Assembly: GCA_022763425.1 (NCBI GenBank)
Contig: JALEGD010000001.1
Span: 696,572 to 760,571 of the forward strand
Reading direction: 5' to 3'
Length of the DNA: 64,000 bases
From: Pelagibacteraceae bacterium
GTDB taxonomy: Bacteria; Pseudomonadota; Alphaproteobacteria; Pelagibacterales; Pelagibacteraceae
The notes beneath the pieces are model-generated. The model searched no databases, had not been told where the DNA came from, and worked only from the letters and a program-made list of their open reading frames with translations. The translations under genes and the position numbers were made by a program. Shown here piece after piece: positions 36,016 through 44,706 of the stretch. Numbering within the stretch: the first letter of the stretch is position 1; each line of letters begins with the position of its first letter.

Positions 36016-38245
36016 AAATATTGTCAAAGATGAACTCCATAACCAATTTGCTAAAAAATATTTAGCTTATGCTTTATCCACAATAACCCAGCGTGCCTTA
36101 CCAGATGTAAGAGATGGATTAAAACCGGTTCATAGAAGGTTAATATATGCAATGTATTTGCTAAATTTAAGTCCCAAGTCACAATTCAAAAAATCTGCAA
36201 GAGTAGTGGGTGATGTTATTGGTAAATTCCATCCTCATGGAGATCAATCTGTTTACGATGCATTAGTTAGATTAGCTCAGGATTTTTCCACTCACTATCC
36301 GTTAGTTAATGGCCAAGGTAATTTTGGAAATATTGATGGAGATAATGCAGCAGCCATGAGGTACACAGAAACTAAATTAACAAAAACAGCTGAATATTTA
36401 CTTGCAGATATTGAAGAAGATACAGTTAATTTTAAAAAAACTTATGATGGAGAATTGGATGAACCTGAAATATTACCATCACAGTTTCCAAATATTTTAG
36501 CTAATGGTTCATCTGGTATTGCAGTTGGTATGGCAACTTCAATTCCACCTCACAATGCCCAAGAAGTTTGCGATGCTTTAATTTACTTAAATGATCATCC
36601 AAATGCTACAATTAGAGATCTATTAAAATTTATTAAAGGTCCAGACTTCCCAACTGCAGGTATACTAAATGAAGATAAAAAAGAAATTTTTAAAGCTTAT
36701 AATACTGGTCGTGGATTTTTTGAGATAAAATCAAATTATAAAGTAGAGGATCTTGGAAGAGGTTTGTATCAAATTGTTGTTACAGAAATACCATTCTCAG
36801 TAAATAAATCAAAATTAATAGAAAAATTGGCTGGAATTATAATTAATAAAAAAAACAAATTATTAGATCATGTCTCAGATGAGTCTGATGAAAAAATAAG
36901 AATTGTTCTTAGACCAAAAAATAGAAATGTTGATCCAGAAGATCTTATGAATTCACTTTTTGAACAAACTGAACTTAAAAATAAAATTTTTCTAAATATG
37001 AATGTTTTAAATGAAAAGAATGAACCAAAAGTGATGAATCTAAAAGATGTTTTAAAATCACTATTAAAGCATAGATATTTAATTTTAAATAAAAAAATTA
37101 ATTTTCAACTTAATAAAATTAAAAGAAGACTAGAAATTTTAAAAGGGTTTATAATTGTATATAAAAATCTTAATCAGATTATTAAAATCATTAGAAATGC
37201 CAAAGAACCAAAAAAAGAATTAATTAAAATATATAAATTTACTTTAGTTCAAGTAGAAGCGATTTTAGAAATGAGATTAAGGAATTTAAAAAAAATTGAA
37301 GAATTAGATATAAAAAAAGAGTTCAAAGATTTAGAGATTGAAAAAAAAAGATTAACTAAAATTTTAAATTCAAAATCATTACAAAGAAAAGAAATTAATA
37401 AAGAATATTATGAAATTATAAATGAATTTGGTGACACTTCTATTTTTGGACCCAGAAAATCTAAATTAGAAAAGTTCTCTAAAATTTCACAAGATGAATT
37501 AGAAACTAAGCTTGAAGTAGTAGAAAACATCAATGTCTCTTTAATAAGCAATCAGTTTTTAAAAGCGAAAAAAGGTCACTTGAAAGTTATTGATGAAAAA
37601 TTAAAAAATGAAGCAAATATTATTGTTAATTGCAAAACATCAGATGTTTTATGTTTGCTTTCAAATTTTGGTAAATCTTATTCATTGGATTGTTCGATTT
37701 TAAAGTTTGGTTCAGTAAAGGGAGTTTCGGTATCATCATATTTAAAACTTAAGGAAAATGAAAACATAGTTGATATTTTTATTTATAATGAGAATAGCAA
37801 AATTATTCTTGCCTCAAAAAATGGCAATGGTTTTTTGATCAAATCTAATGATTTAATTAGCAATAAAAAATCTGGAAAGAAAATATTTAACATAAAAAAA
37901 AATGACTCATTATTTGGCTCTGTTTTAGTTGATGAAATTAAAGATAAATTTTTAATAATGTTTTTAAACGAAAATATTAAAATTAAGTTATTGATATTAA
38001 ATTTAAATGAAATACCCTATTTGCAAAAGGGGTCAGGTGTAATGCTTTTTAAATCTAAAGGTTTTCAATTACATAGTTTTTGCGCAGCGGATAAAAATTT
38101 TTCTATCTTTGATAATAATGAAAAAAAAATTAATATAAAAAATATAAATTCTTATTTGTCTAAAAGAGGAAAATCTGGAAAAAAAATTAACCTAGATAAC
38201 AATTTAAAGTTGCTACGAGGTTTTAAAAATAATTTTATATTTTAA
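36008..38245 (+). CDS. parC: DNA topoisomerase IV subunit A
   Basis: A 745-residue type IIA topoisomerase subunit that decatenates daughter chromosomes. The N-terminal region has RALPDVRDGLKPVHRRLIYAM in split form, GKFHPHGDQSVYDALVR (quinolone-region motif) and the catalytic Tyr in AAAMRYTETKLTK (about residue 122). A coiled-coil core follows (about 350-480), with a degenerate beta-propeller C-terminus (about 500-745). Length, context after recO, and the lack of a GyrA-box-like insert favour ParC over GyrA. Confidence 0.92.
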   Translation: MNKNIVKDELHNQFAKKYLAYALSTITQRALPDVRDGLKPVHRRLIYAMYLLNLSPKSQFKKSARVVGDVIGKFHPHGDQSVYDALVRLAQDFSTHYPLVNGQGNFGNIDGDNAAAMRYTETKLTKTAEYLLADIEEDTVNFKKTYDGELDEPEILPSQFPNILANGSSGIAVGMATSIPPHNAQEVCDALIYLNDHPNATIRDLLKFIKGPDFPTAGILNEDKKEIFKAYNTGRGFFEIKSNYKVEDLGRGLYQIVVTEIPFSVNKSKLIEKLAGIIINKKNKLLDHVSDESDEKIRIVLRPKNRNVDPEDLMNSLFEQTELKNKIFLNMNVLNEKNEPKVMNLKDVLKSLLKHRYLILNKKINFQLNKIKRRLEILKGFIIVYKNLNQIIKIIRNAKEPKKELIKIYKFTLVQVEAILEMRLRNLKKIEELDIKKEFKDLEIEKKRLTKILNSKSLQRKEINKEYYEIINEFGDTSIFGPRKSKLEKFSKISQDELETKLEVVENINVSLISNQFLKAKKGHLKVIDEKLKNEANIIVNCKTSDVLCLLSNFGKSYSLDCSILKFGSVKGVSVSSYLKLKENENIVDIFIYNENSKIILASKNGNGFLIKSNDLISNKKSGKKIFNIKKNDSLFGSVLVDEIKDKFLIMFLNENIKIKLLILNLNEIPYLQKGSGVMLFKSKGFQLHSFCAADKNFSIFDNNEKKINIKNINSYLSKRGKSGKKINLDNNLKLLRGFKNNFIF

Positions 38246-38457
38246 TGATAACAGAATCTAGAAAAAGAAGTTTGTTTAAGACAATTTCATGGAGAGTTTT
38301 AGCATCAATAGATACATTTTTAATTTCTTGGTTAATTAGTGGAAAAATTTCAATTGGTATCTCTATTGCTACTTTGGAAGTTGTTACAAAGCTTATCATT
38401 TATTACTTTCACGAACGTGCGTGGGATAAAATTAAATGGGGTAAGTATGATAAATAA
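38245..38457 (+). CDS. Small membrane protein, DUF2061 family
   Basis: A 70-residue protein with two hydrophobic stretches (about residues 17-30 and 35-50) between RSLFKTISWRVLASIDTF and YFHERAWDKIKWG. This is the DUF2061 pattern, often found near sulfur assimilation or membrane genes; its role is unknown. The ATG overlaps the parC stop, and its last ten bases are shared with the start of the next gene. Confidence 0.8.
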   Translation: MITESRKRSLFKTISWRVLASIDTFLISWLISGKISIGISIATLEVVTKLIIYYFHERAWDKIKWGKYDK

Positions 38458-38890
38458 ATTTAAATCTGCTTTATCAAAATATCCTAGCGGCATAGCATGC
38501 GTCTTTACAAAAAATATAAAAAATAATTATAATGCGATTATAATAAACTCATTCTCTTCAGTTTCTTTAAAGCCTTTAATGGTATTGTGGAGTTTGGATA
38601 TAAAATCTAGTAAATTTATTTTTTTCAAAAAATCTAGAAAACAAATAATAGTTTTATTAAGCAATAAACAAAAAAAATTAGTTAGAGAAATAGCTTATAA
38701 AAAAAATGATGTTTCCCAGTCAGAATTTAAAGGTATTGTAAAAAAATCTATTTTCTCATTAACATGTGACAAATTTAAAGATATTAAAGCAGGAGACCAT
38801 TTTACTATATTTTTAAAAGTAAAAAAAATTATAATAAATTCTTCTTCCAAACCGTTGTTATATTATCAAAAAAAGGTTTTATCTATTTAG
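38447..38890 (+). CDS. Flavin reductase-like, FMN-binding split-barrel protein
   Basis: A 147-residue protein. The start is the ATG before INKFKSALSKYPSG; longer open-frame upstream overlaps the DUF2061 gene and lacks family pattern. ALSKYPSGIACVFTK, AIIINSFSSVSLKPLMVLWSLD and a late GDHFTIFLKVKKI match flavin reductase domains (HpaC-like), but several usual residues are changed and the protein is shorter than the typical 160-170. Flavin reduction or binding is likely; the partner oxygenase is not nearby. Confidence 0.75.
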   Translation: MINKFKSALSKYPSGIACVFTKNIKNNYNAIIINSFSSVSLKPLMVLWSLDIKSSKFIFFKKSRKQIIVLLSNKQKKLVREIAYKKNDVSQSEFKGIVKKSIFSLTCDKFKDIKAGDHFTIFLKVKKIIINSSSKPLLYYQKKVLSI

Positions 38891-38961
38891 TTGTTAATAA
38901 GTTAAAGTTATTATTTTCAATTTATTGAGCTTTATTTTTTTTAATATAAATATTAATTATC

Positions 38962-39405
38962 TTGAAAAAAAAAATTATTAATCAAATTTTAATATCCTCT
39001 GATCATGCTGGTTATGATTTAAAAAATTATATAATCCATCATTTAGAAAAAAAAAAATTTAAAGTAATTGATCTTGGTCCATTTAATGTAAATTCGGTTG
39101 ATTATCCTGATTTCGCAAAAAAATTATCAAAAAAAATAACTGATAAAAAATATGGTATATTGATTTGCGGTTCAGGTATTGGAATGTCAATTATGGCGAA
39201 TCGATATAAAAAAATAAGAGCATCCTTAGTTTTTAATTTAACAACTGCAAAATTAGCTAGAGAGCATAATAATGCCAATGTTTTAGTATTAGGTTCAAGG
39301 GTGACAAAACGAAAAAATGCTTTAAATATTGTGGATATTTTTTTTAAAACAAAATTTTTAAAAGGTAGACACTTAAGAAGGGTGAAAAAATTTAAAAATG
39401 TCTAA
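38962..39405 (+). CDS. rpiB: Ribose-5-phosphate isomerase B
   Basis: A 147-residue isomerase interconverting ribose-5-P and ribulose-5-[18 protein letters not shown] (residues 13-29), [10 protein letters not shown] and the Cys-containing [21 protein letters not shown] (split; about residues 70-88) are conserved. The start is a TTG, since no ATG fits; the start position is therefore less certain. It heads the rpiB-glyA-nrdR-rib-nusB run seen in Alphaproteobacteria and overlaps glyA by eight bases. Confidence 0.93.
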   Translation: MKKKIINQILISSDHAGYDLKNYIIHHLEKKKFKVIDLGPFNVNSVDYPDFAKKLSKKITDKKYGILICGSGIGMSIMANRYKKIRASLVFNLTTAKLAREHNNANVLVLGSRVTKRKNALNIVDIFFKTKFLKGRHLRRVKKFKNV

Positions 39406-40684
39406 AGAACTAAAAACAGAGTCAGATTTTTTTTTAAAGTCATTAAAGGATAGTGATTCTGAAATTTACTCATCTATTGAAGAAGAATTAGATCGTCAAA
39501 AAAATCATTTAGAATTAATAGCTTCAGAAAATATTGCTTCCAAAGCTGTTATTGAAGCCCAGGGATCAGTATTAACAAACAAATATGCAGAGGGGTATCC
39601 GGGCAAAAGATATTATGGTGGATGTGAATTTGTAGACAAATCTGAAAATCTAGCAATTGAAAGAGTAACTAAATTATTTGATGTTAAATATGCTAATGTT
39701 CAACCACACTCTGGTGCTCAGGCAAATGGAGCTGTTTTTTTAGCCTTATTAAAACCAGGTGATACAATTTTAGGTATGGGCATAGATCAGGGTGGTCACC
39801 TTACTCACGGCGCACCCCCAGCACAATCAGGTAAATGGTTTAATGCAATCGCGTATGGCGTTGATAAAAAAACAGGCTTATTAGATTATGATCAAGTTGA
39901 AAAGTTAGCTATTGAAAATAATCCAAAATTAATTATTGCAGGTGGCAGTGCCTATTCAAGAATTATTGATTTTAAAAAATTTAGAGAAATTGCTGATAAA
40001 GTTGGTGCATATTTACTAGTAGACATGGCACACTTTTCTGGACTTGTTGCTGGAAAAGCTTATCCAAACCCATGTGATCATGCACATGTTGTTACATCAA
40101 CAACGCACAAAGTTTTGAGAGGTCCAAGAGGAGGAATAATTTTGACAAATGACGAAGACCTTTCAAAAAAATTTAATTCTGCAGTTTTTCCCGGTTTACA
40201 AGGTGGACCACTAATGCATGTCGTAGCAGCAAAAGCAGTTTGTTTTAAAGAGGCTTTAGAGGATGATTTCAAAATTTATGCAAAAAATGTAATTGAAAAC
40301 GCTAAAATTTTATCTGAAACCTTAAAAAATCTTGGATATGAAATATTTTCAGGAGGTACAGATACACATCTTGTGCTTATTGATCTTAGACCATTAGGTT
40401 TGACAGGTAAAGAAGCTGAAAGATCTTTAGTTAATGCAAATTTAACATGTAACAAAAATGGTATTCCATTTGATGAAGCGAAGCCTTGGATCACTTCAGG
40501 TATTAGACTTGGTACACCAGCATGCACAACCAGAGGATTTGGATTGGCTGAATTCAAACAAGTTGCTGAGTTAGTTGATGAAGTTTTAAAAGGCTTAAAA
40601 GATAACAAAAATGATAATTCAAAGGCAGAATTATCTGTTAGAAAAAAAGTAATTGAGCTTTGTAAGAAGTTCCCAATTTACTAA
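39398..40684 (+). CDS. glyA: Serine hydroxymethyltransferase
   Basis: A 428-residue PLP enzyme interconverting serine and glycine and making 5,10-methylene-THF. [14 protein letters not shown] (about residues 33-46), [20 protein letters not shown], and the Schiff-base Lys in [16 protein letters not shown] (about residue 239) are all present. Glycine made here can feed the 5-aminolevulinate synthase at 17.8 kb. I looked for a glycine riboswitch before it and found none; it begins inside rpiB. Confidence 0.97.
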   Translation: MSKELKTESDFFLKSLKDSDSEIYSSIEEELDRQKNHLELIASENIASKAVIEAQGSVLTNKYAEGYPGKRYYGGCEFVDKSENLAIERVTKLFDVKYANVQPHSGAQANGAVFLALLKPGDTILGMGIDQGGHLTHGAPPAQSGKWFNAIAYGVDKKTGLLDYDQVEKLAIENNPKLIIAGGSAYSRIIDFKKFREIADKVGAYLLVDMAHFSGLVAGKAYPNPCDHAHVVTSTTHKVLRGPRGGIILTNDEDLSKKFNSAVFPGLQGGPLMHVVAAKAVCFKEALEDDFKIYAKNVIENAKILSETLKNLGYEIFSGGTDTHLVLIDLRPLGLTGKEAERSLVNANLTCNKNGIPFDEAKPWITSGIRLGTPACTTRGFGLAEFKQVAELVDEVLKGLKDNKNDNSKAELSVRKKVIELCKKFPIY

Positions 40685-40687
40685 ATT

Positions 40688-41149
40688 ATGCTTTGTCCAT
40701 TTTGCAAAGAAAAAGATACCTCAGTTATAGATTCTCGATCAACTGAAGACGGGACAGCAATACGAAGAAGGAGATTGTGTGGATGTGGTAAGCAAAGATT
40801 TACAACATTTGAACGAGTTCAATTTAGAGAACTAACTGTTATAAAAAAAAACGGAAGGAAATCACCCTTTGATAGAGAAAAACTTACTAAATCTGTCATG
40901 ACAGCTTTGAGAAAAAGACCTATCGATAATGACACAATAGAAAAATTTGTATCCAAAATTTATCGTAATTTAGAAGATCTTGGACAAAATGAAATTATGT
41001 CTTCGACGATAGGAAAATTTGTGATGGATGGATTAAGAGAACTAGATCACGTAGGGTATGTAAGGTTTGCATCTGTCTATACTGATTTTAAAGAAGCAAA
41101 AGATTTTGAGCAATTTGTAGACAATATTAATGCCCAAGTTAAAAAATAA
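40688..41149 (+). CDS. nrdR: Transcriptional repressor NrdR
   Basis: A 153-residue repressor of ribonucleotide reductase genes that senses ATP/dATP. It has an N-terminal zinc ribbon (Cys3, Cys6) with DSRSTEDGTAIRRRR, then RFTTFERVQF, and an ATP-cone (IKKNGRKSPFDREKL, residues 55-69). The second Cys pair is C-G-C (Cys31, Cys33) where the family normally has C-x-x-C, a small departure that could affect metal binding. It is followed by the riboflavin genes, overlapping ribD by 20 bases. Confidence 0.93.
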   Translation: MLCPFCKEKDTSVIDSRSTEDGTAIRRRRLCGCGKQRFTTFERVQFRELTVIKKNGRKSPFDREKLTKSVMTALRKRPIDNDTIEKFVSKIYRNLEDLGQNEIMSSTIGKFVMDGLRELDHVGYVRFASVYTDFKEAKDFEQFVDNINAQVKK

Positions 41150-42203
41150 TTTACCAAAAAAATATTTAATTAATTTAGCTAATAAACTTTCAGAAATTAA
41201 TCAATTTGAAACATTTCCAAATCCATGTGTTGGTGCTGTAGGCATTGATAAATATAATCATATACATTTGGGTGTTACAGGAAAATATGGATCACCTCAT
41301 GCAGAATATATTTTATTAAAAAACAAAAAAACAAATTTTATAAATGAATTGTATACTTCTTTAGAACCTTGCTGCCACATAGGCAAAAACCCTTCCTGTT
41401 CTCACTTAATAATTAAAAAAAAAGTAAAAAAAATTTTTTCATCATCTATAGATTTAGATGAGAGGGTAAAAGGAAAAACAAATAGATTATTAAAAAAAAA
41501 AAATATTTCTTTAAAGTATGCTAAGCAACCTTCAAAATCTTCTGTTCTTCATAATTATTGTTCTTTAAATCAAAAACCTTATGTAGTAGCAAAAATAGCA
41601 TCTAGTAATGATTTTTATAGCAAGCATAAATCAAAAAGATTATTTACAAGTATATCAGCTTTAAAGTTTGCTCATTTATTAAGATATCAATCTGACTCTA
41701 TACTGGTTGGAAAAAATACAATCAATCACGATAATCCAAGTTTAAATTGTAGATTAAATGGTATCGAAAAAAAAATTGCAATTTTTATAATAAATAAAAA
41801 TCTTTTTTTTAATAAAAAAATCTTTTCAAATAATAATTTAAAAGGTGCTTATGTTTTTCACTCTGAGAAAAATAAAACGAAAATTAAAAAAGTGGGTAAA
41901 TTTTTTAAACTTATTTATTTTGACTTAAATCAGCCAACTAACGATTTACTTAAAATTATATATCAACTTGGATATAAAAAACTTCTAATTGAAGGTGGAG
42001 CTACTACATTAAATTATTTCTTCAAAAGTAAATGTATTAATGAATTATACCATGTGAAAAATAAGCTTAATTTTAATAAAAATGGCCTTCTAAACATAAA
42101 AAAAATTATAAAAAATAATAAATTACCTTTAAATCAAGTATTAAACCTAGAACAAGATTTGATTTTGAATTACAAATCCAAATATGTTCACTGGAATTAT
42201 TGA
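41130..42203 (+). CDS. ribD: Bifunctional riboflavin deaminase/reductase RibD
   Basis: A 357-residue protein catalysing the deamination and reduction steps after GTP opening. The zinc deaminase part has FPNPCVGAVG (about residues 29-38), SPHAEYILL (HAE, about 53-61) and SLEPCCHIGKNPSC (PCxxxGxxPxC, about 80-93). The reductase part (about 150-357) is divergent but keeps RYQSDSILVGKNTINHDNPSLNCR and LLIEGGATTLNYF. The ATG lies within nrdR, and it overlaps ribE by 20 bases. Confidence 0.92.
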   Translation: MPKLKNNLPKKYLINLANKLSEINQFETFPNPCVGAVGIDKYNHIHLGVTGKYGSPHAEYILLKNKKTNFINELYTSLEPCCHIGKNPSCSHLIIKKKVKKIFSSSIDLDERVKGKTNRLLKKKNISLKYAKQPSKSSVLHNYCSLNQKPYVVAKIASSNDFYSKHKSKRLFTSISALKFAHLLRYQSDSILVGKNTINHDNPSLNCRLNGIEKKIAIFIINKNLFFNKKIFSNNNLKGAYVFHSEKNKTKIKKVGKFFKLIYFDLNQPTNDLLKIIYQLGYKKLLIEGGATTLNYFFKSKCINELYHVKNKLNFNKNGLLNIKKIIKNNKLPLNQVLNLEQDLILNYKSKYVHWNY

Positions 42204-42780
42204 AAGTACTGCAAATTTAAAAAAAATATCAAAGAATAAAAATAATTTTTCTTATATATTTGATTGCAGGTTACCGGTAAAAAAAAAAGATATTGGCACT
42301 TCAATCTCAATTAATGGTGTTTGTTTAACTTTAGTAAAGTTTAGTAAAAAAAAAAGAAATAATGATTTATATTTTGACATTTCCCCAGAAACCTTAAAAA
42401 TTACAAATCTTATTAAAAGCAAAATAGGCGATTTGTTTAATATTGAAAAATCATTAAAATTTGGTGATGAAATTGCCGGTCACTTTGTTCAAGGGCATGT
42501 TGATGATATTGGAAAAATTAAATCTTTTACAAAACTAAAAAACTCTTGGCAAATTTGGATACAAGTTAAATCTAAATTTAAAAAATTTTTAATTACAAAA
42601 GGATCTATTTCAGTGAATGGTATTTCATTAACAATTAATAATATAAAAAATAATATGTTTAGAGTAGATATAATCCCTCATACATTTAACAAAACAAATT
42701 TAAATAGATTAAAAAAAAACAGTACAGTGAATATTGAGTATGATTTGTTAATTAAATTTTTGAAACAAAATGTTAAATAA
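42184..42780 (+). CDS. ribE: Riboflavin synthase
   Basis: A 198-residue enzyme dismutating 6,7-dimethyl-8-ribityllumazine to riboflavin. The invariant N-terminus MFTGIIE is present, and two similar beta-barrel halves each contain a SINGVCLTL / SVNGISLTI strand (about residues 39-47 and 140-148). GHFVQGHVDDIG joins the halves. The start overlaps ribD by 20 bases and the end overlaps ribB by 11, so translation of the operon is tightly coupled. Confidence 0.95.
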   Translation: MFTGIIESTANLKKISKNKNNFSYIFDCRLPVKKKDIGTSISINGVCLTLVKFSKKKRNNDLYFDISPETLKITNLIKSKIGDLFNIEKSLKFGDEIAGHFVQGHVDDIGKIKSFTKLKNSWQIWIQVKSKFKKFLITKGSISVNGISLTINNIKNNMFRVDIIPHTFNKTNLNRLKKNSTVNIEYDLLIKFLKQNVK

Positions 42781-43849
42781 ATTCACATCAATAGATAAAT
42801 TACTTAAAGCTGCCAAAAGGGGTGAGGTTTTTATCTTGGTTGATGATGAAAGAAGAGAAAATGAAGGGGACCTTGTTTTTTTAGGAGAAAAATGTACGCC
42901 AAAAAAAATTAATTTTATGGCGAAGCATGGGAGAGGTTTGATATGTTTGGCATTAGACAAGAAGCAATCATCTAAACTTGGTTTAAAATTAATGCCAAGT
43001 TCAAATTTTTCTCGTTTTAGCACTGCATTTACAGTAAGTATCGAGGCAAGAAGAGGTGTTACAACAGGAATATCTGCTTTCGATAGATCAAAGACAATCT
43101 TAACTGCAATTAAAAAAAATGCTTCTAAAAAAGATATTGTTACACCGGGTCATATTTTTCCTTTAGTTTCAAAAGAAGGTGGCGTTTTGATTAGAGCTGG
43201 TCACACAGAAGCATCAGTTGATATTGCCAAATTAACTAAAAAAAACCCTTCTGCGGTTATTTGTGAAATTATGAATGAAGATGGGACAATGGCAAAAAGA
43301 GATCAGCTATTTAAATTTGCAAAAAAACATAAATTAAAAATTTCTAAGATTGAAGATTTGATAGAATATCGTTTTAAAAAAGAAAATTTTTTAAAATTAA
43401 AATCTAAAAAAACATTTAAATTTAAAAAAAATATTTTAGAAAAACAAATTTTTCAAAACTCAATAGATAAAAATAAACATCTAGTTTTTTCAAAAATTAC
43501 CAATAAAACAAACTGCAAAGTTAGAGTTTTATCAATAAAAGACAAATTATCACAAAACATTTTAAATAATAAAGATGTAAGAAATTCTCTTACTTATTTA
43601 AATAAATCAAATAATTTTTCATTAATTATAATTCAAAGTTCAGTAATGAAAGAGGATAAAAACTTTATTAATTTTTCTGGTAATAAAAGAGAATTTGAAG
43701 CTAATTTGATAAGAAATTATGGTGTTGGAGCTCAAATAATAAAAAAATTAGGTTTAAATGATATAATATTGGTAACCAAATCAAAAAAAAGAATAGTTGG
43801 ATTAGATGGATTTGGTATTAAGATTAAAAAACAAGAGATTTTTAAATGA
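42770..43849 (+). CDS. ribB: 3,4-dihydroxy-2-butanone-4-phosphate synthase with degenerate RibA-like tail
   Basis: A 359-residue protein. Residues 1-205 are the RibB domain: VDDERRENEGDL (about 25-36), RGLICLAL, GVTTGISAFDRSKT and RAGHTEASVDIA all match. Residues 210-359 align in position with GTP cyclohydrolase II (RibA) but lack its zinc cysteines and the GDVFGS-CDCG stretch; only the closing FEANLIRNYGVGAQIIKKLGL resembles RibA. This is the RibBX arrangement known in proteobacteria, so true RibA activity must come from another locus. It overlaps ribH by four bases. Confidence 0.9.
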   Translation: MLNKFTSIDKLLKAAKRGEVFILVDDERRENEGDLVFLGEKCTPKKINFMAKHGRGLICLALDKKQSSKLGLKLMPSSNFSRFSTAFTVSIEARRGVTTGISAFDRSKTILTAIKKNASKKDIVTPGHIFPLVSKEGGVLIRAGHTEASVDIAKLTKKNPSAVICEIMNEDGTMAKRDQLFKFAKKHKLKISKIEDLIEYRFKKENFLKLKSKKTFKFKKNILEKQIFQNSIDKNKHLVFSKITNKTNCKVRVLSIKDKLSQNILNNKDVRNSLTYLNKSNNFSLIIIQSSVMKEDKNFINFSGNKREFEANLIRNYGVGAQIIKKLGLNDIILVTKSKKRIVGLDGFGIKIKKQEIFK

Positions 43850-44256
43850 AAAAATGCTTAGTCGTATATTCTGATTATTATAAATCTATAAGTAAAAATC
43901 TTTTAAAAGGCTGCGTATCAATTTTAAAAAAAAATAAAATTAAACATGATATTTATCTTGTTGATGGATCTTATGAAATTCCACAATTAATCAATATAAA
44001 AATTAAAACAAAAAAATATAATTCTGCAATTGCATTAGGCTGTATAATAAAAGGCAAAACTCCTCATTTTGACTTTATATCTAAAGCAATTACAGGTGCG
44101 ATCATGCAATTGTCTATAAAATATAATTTACCTATATCAAATGGCGTTTTAACTTGTAACAACCAGGCACAAGCAAAAATAAGATCTTCTGGAAAAAAAA
44201 ATAAGGGTATTGAGGCAGCGAATGCACTTATTTCAGTTTTAAAAAATTTAAAGTAA
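43846..44256 (+). CDS. ribH: 6,7-dimethyl-8-ribityllumazine synthase
   Basis: A 136-residue lumazine synthase joining the products of RibD and RibB. VDGSYEIPQL (about residues 39-48) and LGCIIKGKTPHFDFIS (about 64-79) form the active site with the conserved His. NGVLTCNNQAQA takes the place of the usual GVLT-dn-QA motif. It is shorter than the usual 150-160, mostly at the N-terminus. It is followed at the stop by nusB. Confidence 0.93.
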   Translation: MKKCLVVYSDYYKSISKNLLKGCVSILKKNKIKHDIYLVDGSYEIPQLINIKIKTKKYNSAIALGCIIKGKTPHFDFISKAITGAIMQLSIKYNLPISNGVLTCNNQAQAKIRSSGKKNKGIEAANALISVLKNLK

Positions 44257-44639
44257 TGAAATCTGGAACGCGAACTAAACTAGTTCAAAAAATCTATGAG
44301 AAAACAAAAAATCCAGATGGGGTTATTGATTTTGGAAAAGATCCTTACATCAGGCATATAAAAAAAGTATTTAAAGGATATTTTGAACAAGAAGGTCAAC
44401 TTAATGAAATTTTAAGCAGATCTCTTTCTGCAGAAATTAAGCAAAAAAATTTAGATAGCTTGTTAAATATAATATTAAAAACTTCGATTTATGAGCTAAA
44501 GTTTTGTGAGAAAATTCCATTTAAAGTTGTTATTAATCAATATTTGGATGTAACAGCCCAATTTTATGGGAATGACCAAAAAAGGCTTGTAAATGGCGTT
44601 CTCGATAGCGTGGCAAAATCGTTAAATTCATCTAATTAA
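44256..44639 (+). CDS. nusB: Transcription antitermination protein NusB
   Basis: A 127-residue all-helical protein that binds boxA RNA with NusE during rRNA transcription. The pattern GTRTKLVQKIYEKTKNPD at the N-terminus and IPFKVVINQYLDVTAQFYGNDQKRLVNGVLDSVAK (split) at the C-terminus match the family. Gene order ribH-nusB is the usual alphaproteobacterial arrangement. The middle is divergent. Confidence 0.93.
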   Translation: MKSGTRTKLVQKIYEKTKNPDGVIDFGKDPYIRHIKKVFKGYFEQEGQLNEILSRSLSAEIKQKNLDSLLNIILKTSIYELKFCEKIPFKVVINQYLDVTAQFYGNDQKRLVNGVLDSVAKSLNSSN

Positions 44640-44692
44640 GTTGATTTATATTGCAATTTTTGGCAATTAGCCTGTTTTTAACAAGGATATAT

Positions 44693-44698
44693 AAAGGA
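44693..44698 (+). promoter_or_regulatory. Shine-Dalgarno before hppA
   Basis: AAAGGA lies eight bases before the hppA ATG. hppA has its own 67-base leader gap after nusB, one of the longer gaps in the window, so an independent promoter is likely, but I could not pick out convincing -35 and -10 hexamers. Confidence 0.5.
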
Positions 44699-44706
44699 AA
44701 TAATAA

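Noticed and set aside
38891-38961. A possible AT-only hairpin (TAATAA / TTATTA) as terminator before rpiB
   Set aside because: Six A-T pairs with no G-C in a sequence of this composition are expected by chance, and the T run is interrupted.
39302-39400. A possible glycine riboswitch before glyA
   Set aside because: glyA starts inside rpiB, so no leader exists for an aptamer, and the paired glycine-aptamer motifs are not visible.
42700-42780. A possible FMN riboswitch before ribB
   Set aside because: ribB starts inside ribE and no conserved RFN element is readable; there is also none before ribD.
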